Positions 1-8,140 of a stretch of DNA of 64,000 bases are shown one piece after another. Both the position numbers and the translations under genes were made by a program. The number at the start of each line of letters is the position of its first letter. Positions within the stretch are counted from its first letter, which is position 1. Source of the stretch: Polynucleobacter sp. TSB-Sco08W16 (lineage in GTDB: Bacteria > Pseudomonadota > Gammaproteobacteria > Burkholderiales > Burkholderiaceae). The notes below the pieces were generated by a model, which saw only the letters and a program-made list of their open reading frames with translations, was not told where the DNA came from and ran no database searches. The stretch covers positions 1,736,001-1,800,000 of the forward strand of contig NZ_CP061291.1 of NCBI RefSeq assembly GCF_018687455.1, written 5' to 3'.

Positions 1-327
1 CTTGAAGGCGATGACAGCGATGAAGAAACTGTGTATGCCCCAATTCAATGGCTCGCTGACAGCAGTCAAGAGCCTACAGAGCGTATCGCTAGTGCACAAG
101 CAGACTCACTACAAGGCCCGAAGCTAGATCAAGCCTTGATGGCTCTGGATGAGCGTAGTCGCAATATTGTTCAGTCACGTTGGTTAGCAATGGATGCTGA
201 TGGTAATGGCACTAAGACTTTGCATGATCTGGCCGCTGAATATGGCATCTCTGCAGAGCGCGTACGTCAAATTGAGACAGCAGCTCTCAAAAAAATGCGC
301 GGTATGTTGCAAGCTGAAGCGGCTTAA
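1..327 (+). CDS. rpoH: RNA polymerase sigma-32 factor RpoH (3' end only)
   Basis: This is the C-terminal 108 residues of a sigma-70 family factor; the reading frame is open to the left edge, so the start lies outside the window. The segment holds region 4, with the promoter -35 recognition helix-turn-helix around the motif HDLAAEYGISAERVRQIE, followed by the typical ALKKMRG end. The ERIASAQ and LDERSRNIVQSRW stretches match the heat-shock sigma factor RpoH better than RpoD or RpoS. RpoH directs core polymerase to heat-shock promoters in the cytoplasm. It converges on the Sco gene. Family assignment is firm; the missing N-terminus prevents a full check. Confidence 0.9.
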   Translation, partial: LEGDDSDEETVYAPIQWLADSSQEPTERIASAQADSLQGPKLDQALMALDERSRNIVQSRWLAMDADGNGTKTLHDLAAEYGISAERVRQIETAALKKMRGMLQAEAA

Positions 328-336
328 TCAAGCCGC
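319..336. terminator. Possible hairpin at the rpoH stop codon
   Basis: A perfect 7-bp inverted repeat (GCGGCTT / AAGCCGC) with an AATC loop spans the rpoH stop codon between two convergent genes. No U-run follows on either strand, so intrinsic termination is only a possibility. Confidence 0.3.
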
Positions 337-349
337 GCCTCTCTAGCTC

Positions 350-940
350 TTACTTTAAAAGTTCTTTCAAGTCATGCGCCAAGGTCTCAGGACCTTGAGC
401 ATGTTTGATATAAAGACGCAAATGTCCCTCGGGATCAAATGCGTAGCTACCAGCTGTATGGTCGATGGTGTAGGAACCCGGGCTACTACCGGGTACTTTC
501 TTGTAATAAATCTTGAAGTCTTTGGTCACTTTTTCTAGTGCCGTATCGTCTGCTGGACGCAAGCCTAAGAAACGCGTATCAAAGGACGGAACGTATTGCT
601 TAAGAATAGCTGCGGTATCACGCTCGGGATCAACGGTCACAAACAACACTTGTACCTTATCTGATTGAGGACCCAATAGCGCCATGACCTGCTGCATCTC
701 AGTCAAGGTCGTCGGGCAAATATCGGGGCACTGGGTGTAGCCAAAGAACATCACTACTACTTTGCCCTTAAAGTCGGCGAGCGTCCTTACCTTGCCATCA
801 GGATCCACTAAGCTGAAATCCTTGCCAAATGAAGTGCTACCTGTAATGTCGATATTTTTAAAGTCTGGCTTTGGGCTACAGGCCGACATCGCCATTAGAA
901 AGGCGACGATACAGATATTACGTAAGAAGGTCATTTTCAT
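350..940 (-). CDS. SCO1/SenC family copper chaperone lipoprotein
   Basis: A thioredoxin-fold copper chaperone that delivers copper to the CuA centre of cytochrome c oxidase on the periplasmic side of the membrane. The 196-residue product has a lipoprotein signal peptide with lipobox MSAC (Cys21). The CxxxC copper motif is at Cys71 and Cys75 (TQCPDICP), and the third ligand His lies in IDHTAGSY near residue 160. It is the last gene of the oxidase biogenesis run and follows ctaB by 1 bp, implying cotranscription. All key residues are present. Confidence 0.93.
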   Translation of the reverse strand: MKMTFLRNICIVAFLMAMSACSPKPDFKNIDITGSTSFGKDFSLVDPDGKVRTLADFKGKVVVMFFGYTQCPDICPTTLTEMQQVMALLGPQSDKVQVLFVTVDPERDTAAILKQYVPSFDTRFLGLRPADDTALEKVTKDFKIYYKKVPGSSPGSYTIDHTAGSYAFDPEGHLRLYIKHAQGPETLAHDLKELLK

Positions 941-941
941 T

Positions 942-1835
942 TCAAAGAAAGTAATGATCTATGAGCAACGCTGCAAACAGCAATGACAAATAGGTAATAG
1001 AAAAGCGGAATGTCTTCTTGGCTAACTCATCACTATAGTTAATAAATAGTGCGATTACATATGCCAAGAACATCAAGCCCAGAATAATCGCTGATACCAA
1101 ATAAACCAGACCACTCATTCCATAGATATAAGGCAACAATGTTGCTGCAATCAAAATGAGTGTGTACAGCAAAATATTAAGCAGAGTAAAGCGTTCACCA
1201 TGGGTTACTGGCAGCATCGGCAAACCAGATTGCACATAATCATCGCGGCGGTATAAGGCTAAAGCCCAAAAATGGGGTGGTGTCCAAACAAAAATAATCA
1301 AAACCAAAAGCCAGGCTTCAGCAGAAAGCGTATTGGTCACAGCAGCCCAACCCAGTGCTGGCGGCATCGCTCCTGACAGGCCGCCAATCACGATGTTCTG
1401 GGGGGTGGCAGGCTTGAGTAGCCATGTGTAGATCACCGCATAACCAACGAAAGTAGCGAGCGTGAGCCACATTGTCAGTGGGTTACAAAAATTCCATAAA
1501 ACAATCATCCCCAAAGAACCAAGAATGATAGAGAAAACAATAATATGAACTGGGGTCACTTCGCCTGTTGCAGAGGGGCGCCAAGAAGTGCGTTTCATCT
1601 TGGCATCAACAGCTTGCTCAATTAAACAGTTCACAGCAAAGGCTGCACCTGCCAATAACCAAATCCCAACAATTCCACCAATGAGAATGGAATAAGGAAC
1701 CATCCCTGGCGTGGCCAAGAACATGCCAATTACCGCACAGAAAACGGCGAGCTGCGTCACTCTTGGTTTAGTAAGGACCCAGTACTGACGCCAACGTGGC
1801 ATCGCTGCAGGAGTAGATGTTTTTGATGTGCTCAT
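942..1835 (-). CDS. ctaB: Protoheme IX farnesyltransferase (heme O synthase)
   Basis: UbiA-family integral membrane prenyltransferase that converts heme B to heme O, the first step to heme A. The protein from the chosen start has 297 residues, many hydrophobic helices and the first Asp-rich region as NCLIEQAVDAKMKRT, which is diagnostic of CyoE/CtaB. The frame is open further upstream, but the ATG at 1835 was chosen because it overlaps the ctaA stop as ATGA and gives the normal N-terminus (MSTSKTSTPAAM). The longer version would add 32 unlikely residues. It is coupled to ctaA, the next enzyme of the pathway. Confidence 0.93.
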   Translation of the reverse strand: MSTSKTSTPAAMPRWRQYWVLTKPRVTQLAVFCAVIGMFLATPGMVPYSILIGGIVGIWLLAGAAFAVNCLIEQAVDAKMKRTSWRPSATGEVTPVHIIVFSIILGSLGMIVLWNFCNPLTMWLTLATFVGYAVIYTWLLKPATPQNIVIGGLSGAMPPALGWAAVTNTLSAEAWLLVLIIFVWTPPHFWALALYRRDDYVQSGLPMLPVTHGERFTLLNILLYTLILIAATLLPYIYGMSGLVYLVSAIILGLMFLAYVIALFINYSDELAKKTFRFSITYLSLLFAALLIDHYFL

Positions 1836-2935
1836 AATGACTTCCAAGAAGTCCAGTAACTTAATCTGACCAAACAGAATACTAAAGCGGCTGACCCTGC
1901 GGTATGTAATAGAGCCGCAAGTAAAGGCCACTGAAAGACTACATTCGATATGCCAGTAACAAGCTGCAAGGCAAGCAAACTTAATAATAGTCTGGCAAAG
2001 CGTTTAAGGCCGGGTATTGCGGGAGTTGCCACCTCAAATGCCTTCCAGCCTAGAGTTCCTAGAACCAGAATGAGCAACACCGCAAAGAGGCGATGCGCCC
2101 AATGAATGGTTTGTAGCGCCACAGGAGAAATAAACTCTCCCTGGGCATTAAGACCCAATTGACGCCATAAGGTAAAGCCTTCAGCCCAATTGGTTTCTGG
2201 CCAAGCTGCGCCAAGACACGTCGGGAAATCAGGACACGCTAACACTGCATAATTTGTACTAACCCAAGCACCTAAAAAGACTTGAATGAACAGCGTCATG
2301 AAGGCCATTAATACTAAGCTTGCTGGCAAAGGACGAATGCGCATTACTCTGACTGTAGAAGATGGATCTCCCCAAGTCTGTTGAGCATAAGCAGTTAAAC
2401 AAGCCAATAAAACCAAAGCCAAGATCAAATGGGTGGTGACAATAATCGGCTGCAATTTTAGGGTTACTGTCCAAGCACCAAATGCACCCTGTAAACAAAC
2501 TAGGAAGAAGAGCCCGAGACTTCCAAACAATACGGACTTACCCAACACTTTTATCTTGCTAAATGCCAACGCTACTTGAACCACAATGAGCGTACCAACT
2601 GTCATTGCGAGATAGCGATGAATCATTTCAATCCATGCCTTCATGACAGTTACAGGCCCTGTAGGCAAGGCACTCTCGGCCTGGCGAATATCTCCAAGCG
2701 CATGAAACGGATTGGAGACGCCATAACAACCAGGCCAATCGGGACAACCAAGGCCAGAGTCGGTCAAGCGAGTAAAGGCACCAAATACAATCAGATCGAA
2801 TGTCATAAAGACTAAAACCCAATTGAGTTTCTGGAAAAAACTATAAGCGGGTCTTGTCCACAAATATGCCAATGGCAAGCCTGCAAAAACGATCGCAATT
2901 GCTGCCAATTCTAGGAATAAAACAAAACTAGACAT
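1832..2935 (-). CDS. ctaA: Heme A synthase (Cox15/CtaA)
   Basis: Membrane enzyme that oxidises the C8 methyl of heme O to give heme A for the aa3 oxidase. The 367 residues form about eight transmembrane helices in two related halves. Visible signatures are a Cys pair in GLGCPDWPGCYG near residue 60, a heme-ligand His in EMIHRYLA, a second Cys pair in ACPDFPTCLG, and a second His in IHWAHRLFA. The start shares one base with the previous gene's stop (TAATG) and its stop overlaps ctaB, so translation is probably coupled along the operon. Confidence 0.93.
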   Translation of the reverse strand: MSSFVLFLELAAIAIVFAGLPLAYLWTRPAYSFFQKLNWVLVFMTFDLIVFGAFTRLTDSGLGCPDWPGCYGVSNPFHALGDIRQAESALPTGPVTVMKAWIEMIHRYLAMTVGTLIVVQVALAFSKIKVLGKSVLFGSLGLFFLVCLQGAFGAWTVTLKLQPIIVTTHLILALVLLACLTAYAQQTWGDPSSTVRVMRIRPLPASLVLMAFMTLFIQVFLGAWVSTNYAVLACPDFPTCLGAAWPETNWAEGFTLWRQLGLNAQGEFISPVALQTIHWAHRLFAVLLILVLGTLGWKAFEVATPAIPGLKRFARLLLSLLALQLVTGISNVVFQWPLLAALLHTAGSAALVFCLVRLSYWTSWKSL

Positions 2936-3591
2936 TAAAGACTTTCGCCTTTGTGGTTAAGGCGCAAGAGTTTTTCTAAATCTTTTTTAATGGCAGCAAA
3001 CTCTTTTGGAGAATTAGTCACTGGAATAAGCATCATTTTTGCGGGGCTTGGATCCACTAATTGAATTTGCTCTCCGGCACTCTCTTGATTGAGCCAAGAT
3101 AAAAACTCTGCGCGCAACTTTGGATTCGCAGGCAGTGTTACGACCTTAATACCAGCAACTTGTTCGTCGTAGGCCTTAGCAACTTCTGGATCTACCGGCT
3201 TTCCATCCATATTGACCCACAACAATTGCACTCGACCACTCTCTCTACCAACAGCAACTTTAACTTGACGCATTAAAAATAGCGCTTCAATACATTTCTG
3301 ATCTTTAACTTGGCACTCGCCTGCAGGACGAGCAAGCAAGAGGGTCCATTTGCCTTGCAGTGGGACATCAAACCAAGCATTATTTGCTGCTTGAGCTGGA
3401 TGAACTAAAGTGCCGAAATTGGTTTTTCCACCCTCTGGCTTAATCACGTAATAAGCAAAGTAGGAAGCGAGTACTGGCGCGGCACAGGCCAGTAGCAAGA
3501 GCAGCATTTGTATACGGCCACGACGAGTTCGCGCATTGATTGCAGATGAATCCATCTGCGATGCTGGTATTAATAACTCTTTATCACTCAC
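2935..3591 (-). CDS. Membrane-anchored protein of the oxidase biogenesis cluster
   Basis: A 218-residue protein with a short basic N-terminal tail, one transmembrane helix near residues 28-50 and a periplasmic domain. It contains two Cys residues (ECQVKDQKC) but no CxxC. The domain (KWTLLLARPAGECQ..., ALFLMRQVKVAVGRE) resembles the thioredoxin-like Sco-type proteins commonly found between SURF1 and ctaA in betaproteobacteria. No catalytic motif is evident, so function is unknown. It overlaps SURF1 by 8 bp and ctaA by 1 bp, so a role in oxidase assembly is inferred from context. Confidence 0.7.
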   Translation of the reverse strand: MSDKELLIPASQMDSSAINARTRRGRIQMLLLLLACAAPVLASYFAYYVIKPEGGKTNFGTLVHPAQAANNAWFDVPLQGKWTLLLARPAGECQVKDQKCIEALFLMRQVKVAVGRESGRVQLLWVNMDGKPVDPEVAKAYDEQVAGIKVVTLPANPKLRAEFLSWLNQESAGEQIQLVDPSPAKMMLIPVTNSPKEFAAIKKDLEKLLRLNHKGESL

Positions 3592-4384
3592 CTTGACCCC
3601 TCGCTACATTACTTCGCCAATATTGGCGCAAACCACTGATTAACCAAAATAAGAAACCAGCAAACGCTAAAGCAAACCACTGGAATGCATAAGCATAATG
3701 GCGATCGACTCCCGTTGTCAGGGGCGCCCACTCTCGCAGTAGGCCATCAGCAACCCCCATCTCCTCTAAACGCAAAATAAAGGGGGCTTGTGACCAACCA
3801 TGTAGTTGTCCCTCCCGCTCTAAATCAAAGTTTTGGGCAATCCGAGGTTTATTCGGATCTATATCGCTCTTCTCTGAACCCAATGCATAAACTTTGCCAG
3901 GATGAGCGAACACTAAACCCTCAATACTGATCAAGCCTGTCGGCGTCTCAATGGGAGGCAAAGATTCGCGACTCTCATTATTTCGTGGAGCCCACCCTCG
4001 GTTTACCCAAAGCACCTCATTCCCACCCTCCAGTCTGAAGGGCATCATCACAAAAAAGCCTGCTTGTGCGGCATTGCCAGTCCCACCAGCAGGAATCGGT
4101 CTAGGACGGTTATCCAACCAGATTGCCGCCTCGGGGATGTAACGTCCACGTGCTGTCATACGACGCTCGCCAGCCTCTTCTAGAGTCCATGGGCCAGCAT
4201 TGGCACTCAAGATAGGCATTTGTTGTCTAGCAGCCAAATTAGCCGCTAGAGCAATTTTGGTTTCAGCTCTTCTTAACTGCCAAGCACCAGCTCCACAGCC
4301 AATTGCAATCACGAGCAAGGCTGATAAAGTAGCAACTGCGCGCTTTGCTATGAGAGTGCTAAAGAGATGATGTGAAGATTTCAA
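3584..4384 (-). CDS. SURF1 family cytochrome oxidase biogenesis protein
   Basis: SURF1/Shy1 proteins help insert heme A into subunit I of the aa3 oxidase. The 266-residue protein has the standard layout: an N-terminal transmembrane helix (about residues 15-35), a periplasmic domain with GRYIPEAAIWLDNRP and VNRGWAPR, and a C-terminal transmembrane helix ending in FWLISGLRQYWR. It is the first gene of the run towards ctaB and overlaps the next gene by 8 bp. The ATG is 14 bp from the divergently oriented small membrane gene, so both promoters must lie in or near overlapping sequence. Confidence 0.9.
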   Translation of the reverse strand: MKSSHHLFSTLIAKRAVATLSALLVIAIGCGAGAWQLRRAETKIALAANLAARQQMPILSANAGPWTLEEAGERRMTARGRYIPEAAIWLDNRPRPIPAGGTGNAAQAGFFVMMPFRLEGGNEVLWVNRGWAPRNNESRESLPPIETPTGLISIEGLVFAHPGKVYALGSEKSDIDPNKPRIAQNFDLEREGQLHGWSQAPFILRLEEMGVADGLLREWAPLTTGVDRHYAYAFQWFALAFAGFLFWLISGLRQYWRSNVARGQGE

Positions 4385-4398
4385 GATAAGGATATGAA

Positions 4399-4611
4399 AT
4401 GAAGTGGATTATTCCGGTTGTTCTGCTGATGATTGTTGCCAGCCTAGGTTCGGCCCTCTACTTCATGATGAAAGATCGGGGCAATAGCTCCAGAATGGTC
4501 CGCTCTTTAATGCTACGTATTGGCCTGTCTCTAGTACTATTTACGGGCATCCTAGTTGCCTATCACTTTGGTCTGATTGAAGCTACCGGCATCAAGGTTG
4601 GAACTAACTAA
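4399..4611 (+). CDS. Small two-helix membrane protein (DUF2909-like)
   Basis: A 70-residue protein with two hydrophobic helices (about residues 3-23 and 41-60) joined by a basic loop (KDRGNSSRMVRSLMLR). This matches the twin transmembrane DUF2909 proteins found beside cytochrome oxidase genes in Burkholderiales. It is the only plus-strand gene in the oxidase block and is followed by a strong terminator. Its molecular role is unknown; a role in oxidase assembly is inferred only from its place. Confidence 0.72.
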   Translation: MKWIIPVVLLMIVASLGSALYFMMKDRGNSSRMVRSLMLRIGLSLVLFTGILVAYHFGLIEATGIKVGTN

Positions 4612-4643
4612 AAGCTCATCTAAAGAATAGACAACTAAAAACG

Positions 4644-4671
4644 AATCGGGGCTTTAAAGCCCCGATTTTTT
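4644..4671. terminator. Strong bidirectional intrinsic terminator
   Basis: A perfect 12-bp inverted repeat (AATCGGGGCTTT / AAAGCCCCGATT) runs straight into a T-run on the plus strand. On the minus strand it is followed by TCGTTTTTAG. It lies between the convergent small membrane gene and ctaE and probably ends transcription of both. Confidence 0.9.
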
Positions 4672-4678
4672 ATCTTGC

Positions 4679-5533
4679 TTACATCCAGTAAACAGCGATG
4701 TACAGACCAAGCCAGACAACGTCAACGAAGTGCCAGTACCAGGCGGCGCCCTCAAAGGCGAAGTGATGCTCAGCAGTAAAGTCACCGCGAATCATGCGAC
4801 GCAAAACAATCGCCAACATCGTGCCGCCCAAGAAAACGTGGAAGCCGTGGAAACCCGTCAACATGAAGAAGGTCGAGCCATAGATACCCGAGGTGAGCTT
4901 GAGGTTCAACTCATGGTAAGCATGGTAGTACTCAAACATCTGGAAGCACAAGAAGATAAAGCCCAAAGCAACAGTAGCGGCCAATCCGTAGATGGCTTTC
5001 TTCATGTGGTTCTCAACCAATGCATGGTGAGCATAGGTAATCGTCACACCAGAACTGAGCAATAAGAAGGTATTGAGTGTTGGGATTGGCCAAGGACCCA
5101 TGGTGGTGAATTTCTCAACCAAACCAGCAGGACCATCATTAGGCCAAACTGCTTGGAAATCAGGCCAAAGCAATTTGCTCTCAACGTCGCCCATCCAAGG
5201 CATTGCAATATTGCGCGCATAGAAGAGTGCTGCAAAGAATGCCCCAAAGAACATGATCTCAGAGAAGATGAACCATGCCATCGACCAACGATAAGAAATG
5301 TCAACGTTTAGACCATTCTTGCCGGAGTTAGATTCAGCAATCGTATCGCCAAACCAGTTGTAAAGAACAAACAGGATCCATGCCACGCCAACTAGCGCTA
5401 GAGCTCCACCCCAAGAAGTATGGTTGACCCAGCCGGTCATGCCGTAGCCAAAGGCAATTAAGCCAGCAGCCGCCATGGCAGGATGTCTAGATAGTCCAGG
5501 GACGAAATAGTAAGGGGTTGAATTGGATGACAT
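4679..5533 (-). CDS. ctaE: Cytochrome c oxidase subunit III
   Basis: Subunit III of the heme-copper oxidase, a seven-helix membrane protein that stabilises subunit I. Signatures include FFGAFFAALFYAR, TLNTFLLLSSG, GIYGSTFFMLTGFHGFHV and the C-terminal AAWYWHFVDVVWL motif. The frame opens 18 bp further upstream, but the ATG at 5533 (MSSNSTPYYF) was chosen because an AGAGAG Shine-Dalgarno sequence lies just before it. The product is then 284 residues, normal for the family. It lies downstream of DUF2970 and before the terminator. Confidence 0.93.
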   Translation of the reverse strand: MSSNSTPYYFVPGLSRHPAMAAAGLIAFGYGMTGWVNHTSWGGALALVGVAWILFVLYNWFGDTIAESNSGKNGLNVDISYRWSMAWFIFSEIMFFGAFFAALFYARNIAMPWMGDVESKLLWPDFQAVWPNDGPAGLVEKFTTMGPWPIPTLNTFLLLSSGVTITYAHHALVENHMKKAIYGLAATVALGFIFLCFQMFEYYHAYHELNLKLTSGIYGSTFFMLTGFHGFHVFLGGTMLAIVLRRMIRGDFTAEHHFAFEGAAWYWHFVDVVWLGLYIAVYWM

Positions 5534-5562
5534 CTTATTCTCTCTATTCAATCAAAAAATAA

Positions 5563-5763
5563 TCAATGGGATACAACTGCTTTCACTATCACGAGCAAGA
5601 TACCCATAAAAATCAAGGCACCAACAACACCCGCAATGATAATGTGAACGAAACTTAATGTAGCAACATCTTCCTGCAAACCAGACTTCTTACGCACTCC
5701 TAAAAAACCCCACATCACGGCTTTCATAGACTGCATAAAAGAACTTCTCTTTTTCTCCATCAC
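5563..5763 (-). CDS. DUF2970 small membrane protein
   Basis: A 66-residue protein with a basic N-terminal half (MKAVMWGFLGVRKKSG) and one C-terminal transmembrane helix (about residues 39-62). This matches DUF2970, which sits between ctaG and ctaE in many betaproteobacteria. The ATG overlaps the ctaG stop (ATGA). The function is unknown; an accessory role in oxidase assembly is inferred from its conserved position. Confidence 0.8.
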   Translation of the reverse strand: MMEKKRSSFMQSMKAVMWGFLGVRKKSGLQEDVATLSFVHIIIAGVVGALIFMGILLVIVKAVVSH

Positions 5764-6350
5764 ACCCCTTTGGATTTAGGAGTCGTTGATCCAGCTGGTG
5801 GAACGCCAACACCTAACTCAAAGAAGGTATATGACAAAGTGATTGTTTTCACATCTTGCGGCAAACCGGCATCAATAACAAAAACAACAGGCATCTTTTT
5901 CATTTCATGAGCAGCCAAAGTCTGCTGTTGAAAACAAAAACACTCTAACTTCGTAAAAAACTCAGTCGCACTCTTCGGGGCATAACTCGGAATCGCCTGA
6001 GCATCTACTGAGCGATCCAAATTATTGGTCACTTCATACACAATCTCAGTCATCTCACCAGGATGTACTTCCAAGAAGTTTTTTACTGGCTTAAAAGTAA
6101 ACGGGCCACGGCTATTGGAATCAAATTCAATGGTTACTTTGCGAGAGTAATCAACCTGAGTATTACCAACCTTATTAGCACTAAAAGCCCGCACGCCGTA
6201 ATCATTTTTACTGGTCACTACATTAATGCCTGTTACCTTACATAAGGCCTGATACATTGGCACCAATGCATAACCAAAGCCAAACATCATCACTGAAGCA
6301 ATCAAAAGCTTCAATAAAATTTGGCGGTTAGCAGAATGAGTAACTGTCAT
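5760..6350 (-). CDS. ctaG: Cytochrome c oxidase assembly protein CtaG (Cox11)
   Basis: Cox11 delivers copper to the CuB site of subunit I. The protein has 196 residues, an N-terminal transmembrane anchor (about residues 10-28, VPMYQALCKVTG at its end) and a periplasmic immunoglobulin-like domain. The copper-binding CFCFQQQ motif lies near residue 138, and the domain ends with the conserved VKTITLSYTFFE strand. It sits downstream of ctaD and the small assembly gene, as usual in Burkholderiaceae. Confidence 0.94.
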   Translation of the reverse strand: MTVTHSANRQILLKLLIASVMMFGFGYALVPMYQALCKVTGINVVTSKNDYGVRAFSANKVGNTQVDYSRKVTIEFDSNSRGPFTFKPVKNFLEVHPGEMTEIVYEVTNNLDRSVDAQAIPSYAPKSATEFFTKLECFCFQQQTLAAHEMKKMPVVFVIDAGLPQDVKTITLSYTFFELGVGVPPAGSTTPKSKGV

Positions 6351-6365
6351 GTTAGCAAGGTGGGA

Positions 6366-6497
6366 CTAGCCCAAAACGCTCCACTTCATCACAATGCCAA
6401 TAAAGAACACTACGGCAATGCTCAAAAGAATCAGCCCTAAGCGGCGATTATTCGCAGCTAGGGCATCTTTAGAAGGCGTATTAAATTCCTGCTTCAC
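6366..6497 (-). CDS. Cytochrome oxidase small assembly protein (43 aa, GTG start inside ctaD)
   Basis: A tiny frame encodes 43 residues: a polar start (MKQEFNTPSKDA), a basic NNRR, then a single transmembrane helix and a short MKWSVLG tail. No ATG exists; the GTG at 6497 was chosen because GGAG lies 7 bp upstream. It lies within the last 17 bases of ctaD, so the two genes overlap in different frames. Small one-helix proteins of this shape lie between ctaD and ctaG in many Burkholderiales and are annotated as oxidase small assembly proteins. The gene is too short for usual gene calling, and the exact start is uncertain. Confidence 0.7.
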   Translation of the reverse strand: MKQEFNTPSKDALAANNRRLGLILLSIAVVFFIGIVMKWSVLG

Positions 6498-8100
6498 GCA
6501 ACTGCTCCGCATTTGGAGGAGTTTCAAAAGTATGGTGTGGAGCTGGTGAAGGCAAAGTCCACTCTAAACCTTTGGCGCCTTCCCATGGCTTAGCCGGAGC
6601 TTTCTCACCATGACCACGATATGCAGGCAATGCAACACAGAACAAGAAGTACACCTGGGACAAACCAAAACCAAGTGCGCCAATAGAAGCAATCATATTG
6701 AAGTCAGCAAACTGAGTTGGATAGTCAGCATAGCGACGTGGCATACCTGCAAGACCCAAGAAGTGCATTGGGAAGAAGGTGATGTTAAAGAAAATCATGG
6801 AGGTCCAGAAGTGGATCTTGCCGCGAGTTTCATTTGCCATACGGCCCGTCCACTTAGGACACCAGTAGTAGAAGCCTGCAAACATTGCAAACAATGAACC
6901 TGCTACTAACACGTAGTGGAAGTGAGCAACAACGTAATAGGTATCTTGTAAACCGATATCAATTGGCGCCATCGCCAAGATCAAGCCAGTAAAGCCACCC
7001 ATCGTAAATACGAAAATAAAGCCGACCGCCCACAACATTGGTGTTTCAAAGGTCATAGACCCTTTCCACATTGTTGCAACCCAGTTGAAAATTTTCACAC
7101 CCGTTGGAACAGCGATCAACATGGTTGCGTACATAAAGAACAGCTGACCTGTTACTGGCATACCAGTTGCAAACATGTGGTGAGCCCAAACGATGAATGA
7201 CAAGATCGCGATAGACGATGTCGCATAAACCATGGAGCTATAACCAAACAAGGTTTTTCTGGAGAAGGCAGGAACAATTTCACTCACAATTCCAAACGCA
7301 GGCAGAATCATGATGTAAACCTCTGGGTGACCAAAGAACCAGAAAATGTGCTGGAACATCACTGGGTCACCACCGCCCACCGCAGAGAAGAATGATGTGC
7401 CGAAATGGCGATCAGTCAACACCATAGTGATTGCACCGGCCAATACAGGCATCACCGCAATCAACAAATAAGCAGTGATCAACCAAGTCCAGCAGAACAT
7501 TGGCATCTTCATCAGCGTCATGCCAGGGGCACGCATATTCAAGATGGTGACGATGATATTGATCGAACCCATGATGGATGAAGCACCCAATAAATGGAGA
7601 GCGAAAATAGCCATGTCTAAGCCAGGGCCCATTTGCGAAGTGAGTGGAGCATAAATAGTCCAACCACCTGCTGGTGCACCACCAGGAGCCAAGAATGAGC
7701 TTAAGAGCAAAGTTGCAGCGACTGGCAGAATCCAAAAGCTAAAGTTATTCATACGAGCAAATGCCATATCGGATGCGCCGATTTGCACTGGAATCATCCA
7801 GTTAGCAAAACCAACGAAAGCCGGCATGATCGCGCCGAACACCATCACCAAACCGTGCATGGTAGTGAGCTGATTGAAGAACTCAGGACGGAAGAATTGC
7901 AAACCAGGCTGGAACAATTCCAAGCGAATACCTAGCGCCATTGTTCCACCAGCTAACAAGCTGATAAACGAGAAGATCAAGTACATCGTACCGATGTCTT
8001 TATGGTTGGTAGCGAACAACCAACGACGCCAACCATGTGGCGTGTGATCATCATGCGCGTGGTCGTGTGCGTGATCGTGGGTAGTAGAGACTGTGCTCAT
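6481..8100 (-). CDS. ctaD: Cytochrome c oxidase subunit I (aa3 type)
   Basis: Catalytic subunit with heme a and the heme a3-CuB centre, about 12 helices, 539 residues. Visible signatures are the low-spin heme ligand region TMHGLVMVFGAIMP, the CuB/active-site region WFFGHPEVYIMILPAFG containing the His-Tyr pair, the double His in WAHHMFATG, and HFHYVLVAGS. The N-terminus is His/Asp-rich (THDHAHDHAHDDH) before TNHKDIGTMYL. It follows ctaC by 40 bp in the same operon. Confidence 0.97.
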   Translation of the reverse strand: MSTVSTTHDHAHDHAHDDHTPHGWRRWLFATNHKDIGTMYLIFSFISLLAGGTMALGIRLELFQPGLQFFRPEFFNQLTTMHGLVMVFGAIMPAFVGFANWMIPVQIGASDMAFARMNNFSFWILPVAATLLLSSFLAPGGAPAGGWTIYAPLTSQMGPGLDMAIFALHLLGASSIMGSINIIVTILNMRAPGMTLMKMPMFCWTWLITAYLLIAVMPVLAGAITMVLTDRHFGTSFFSAVGGGDPVMFQHIFWFFGHPEVYIMILPAFGIVSEIVPAFSRKTLFGYSSMVYATSSIAILSFIVWAHHMFATGMPVTGQLFFMYATMLIAVPTGVKIFNWVATMWKGSMTFETPMLWAVGFIFVFTMGGFTGLILAMAPIDIGLQDTYYVVAHFHYVLVAGSLFAMFAGFYYWCPKWTGRMANETRGKIHFWTSMIFFNITFFPMHFLGLAGMPRRYADYPTQFADFNMIASIGALGFGLSQVYFLFCVALPAYRGHGEKAPAKPWEGAKGLEWTLPSPAPHHTFETPPNAEQLREAGI

Positions 8101-8140
8101 GGATTACTCCGGTTTCGTTTTATCTGAATTAATTAATGGA

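Noticed and set aside
7412..7735. 107-codon frame inside ctaD
   Set aside because: It lies in another frame of the well-conserved subunit I gene and its translation has no recognisable family features.
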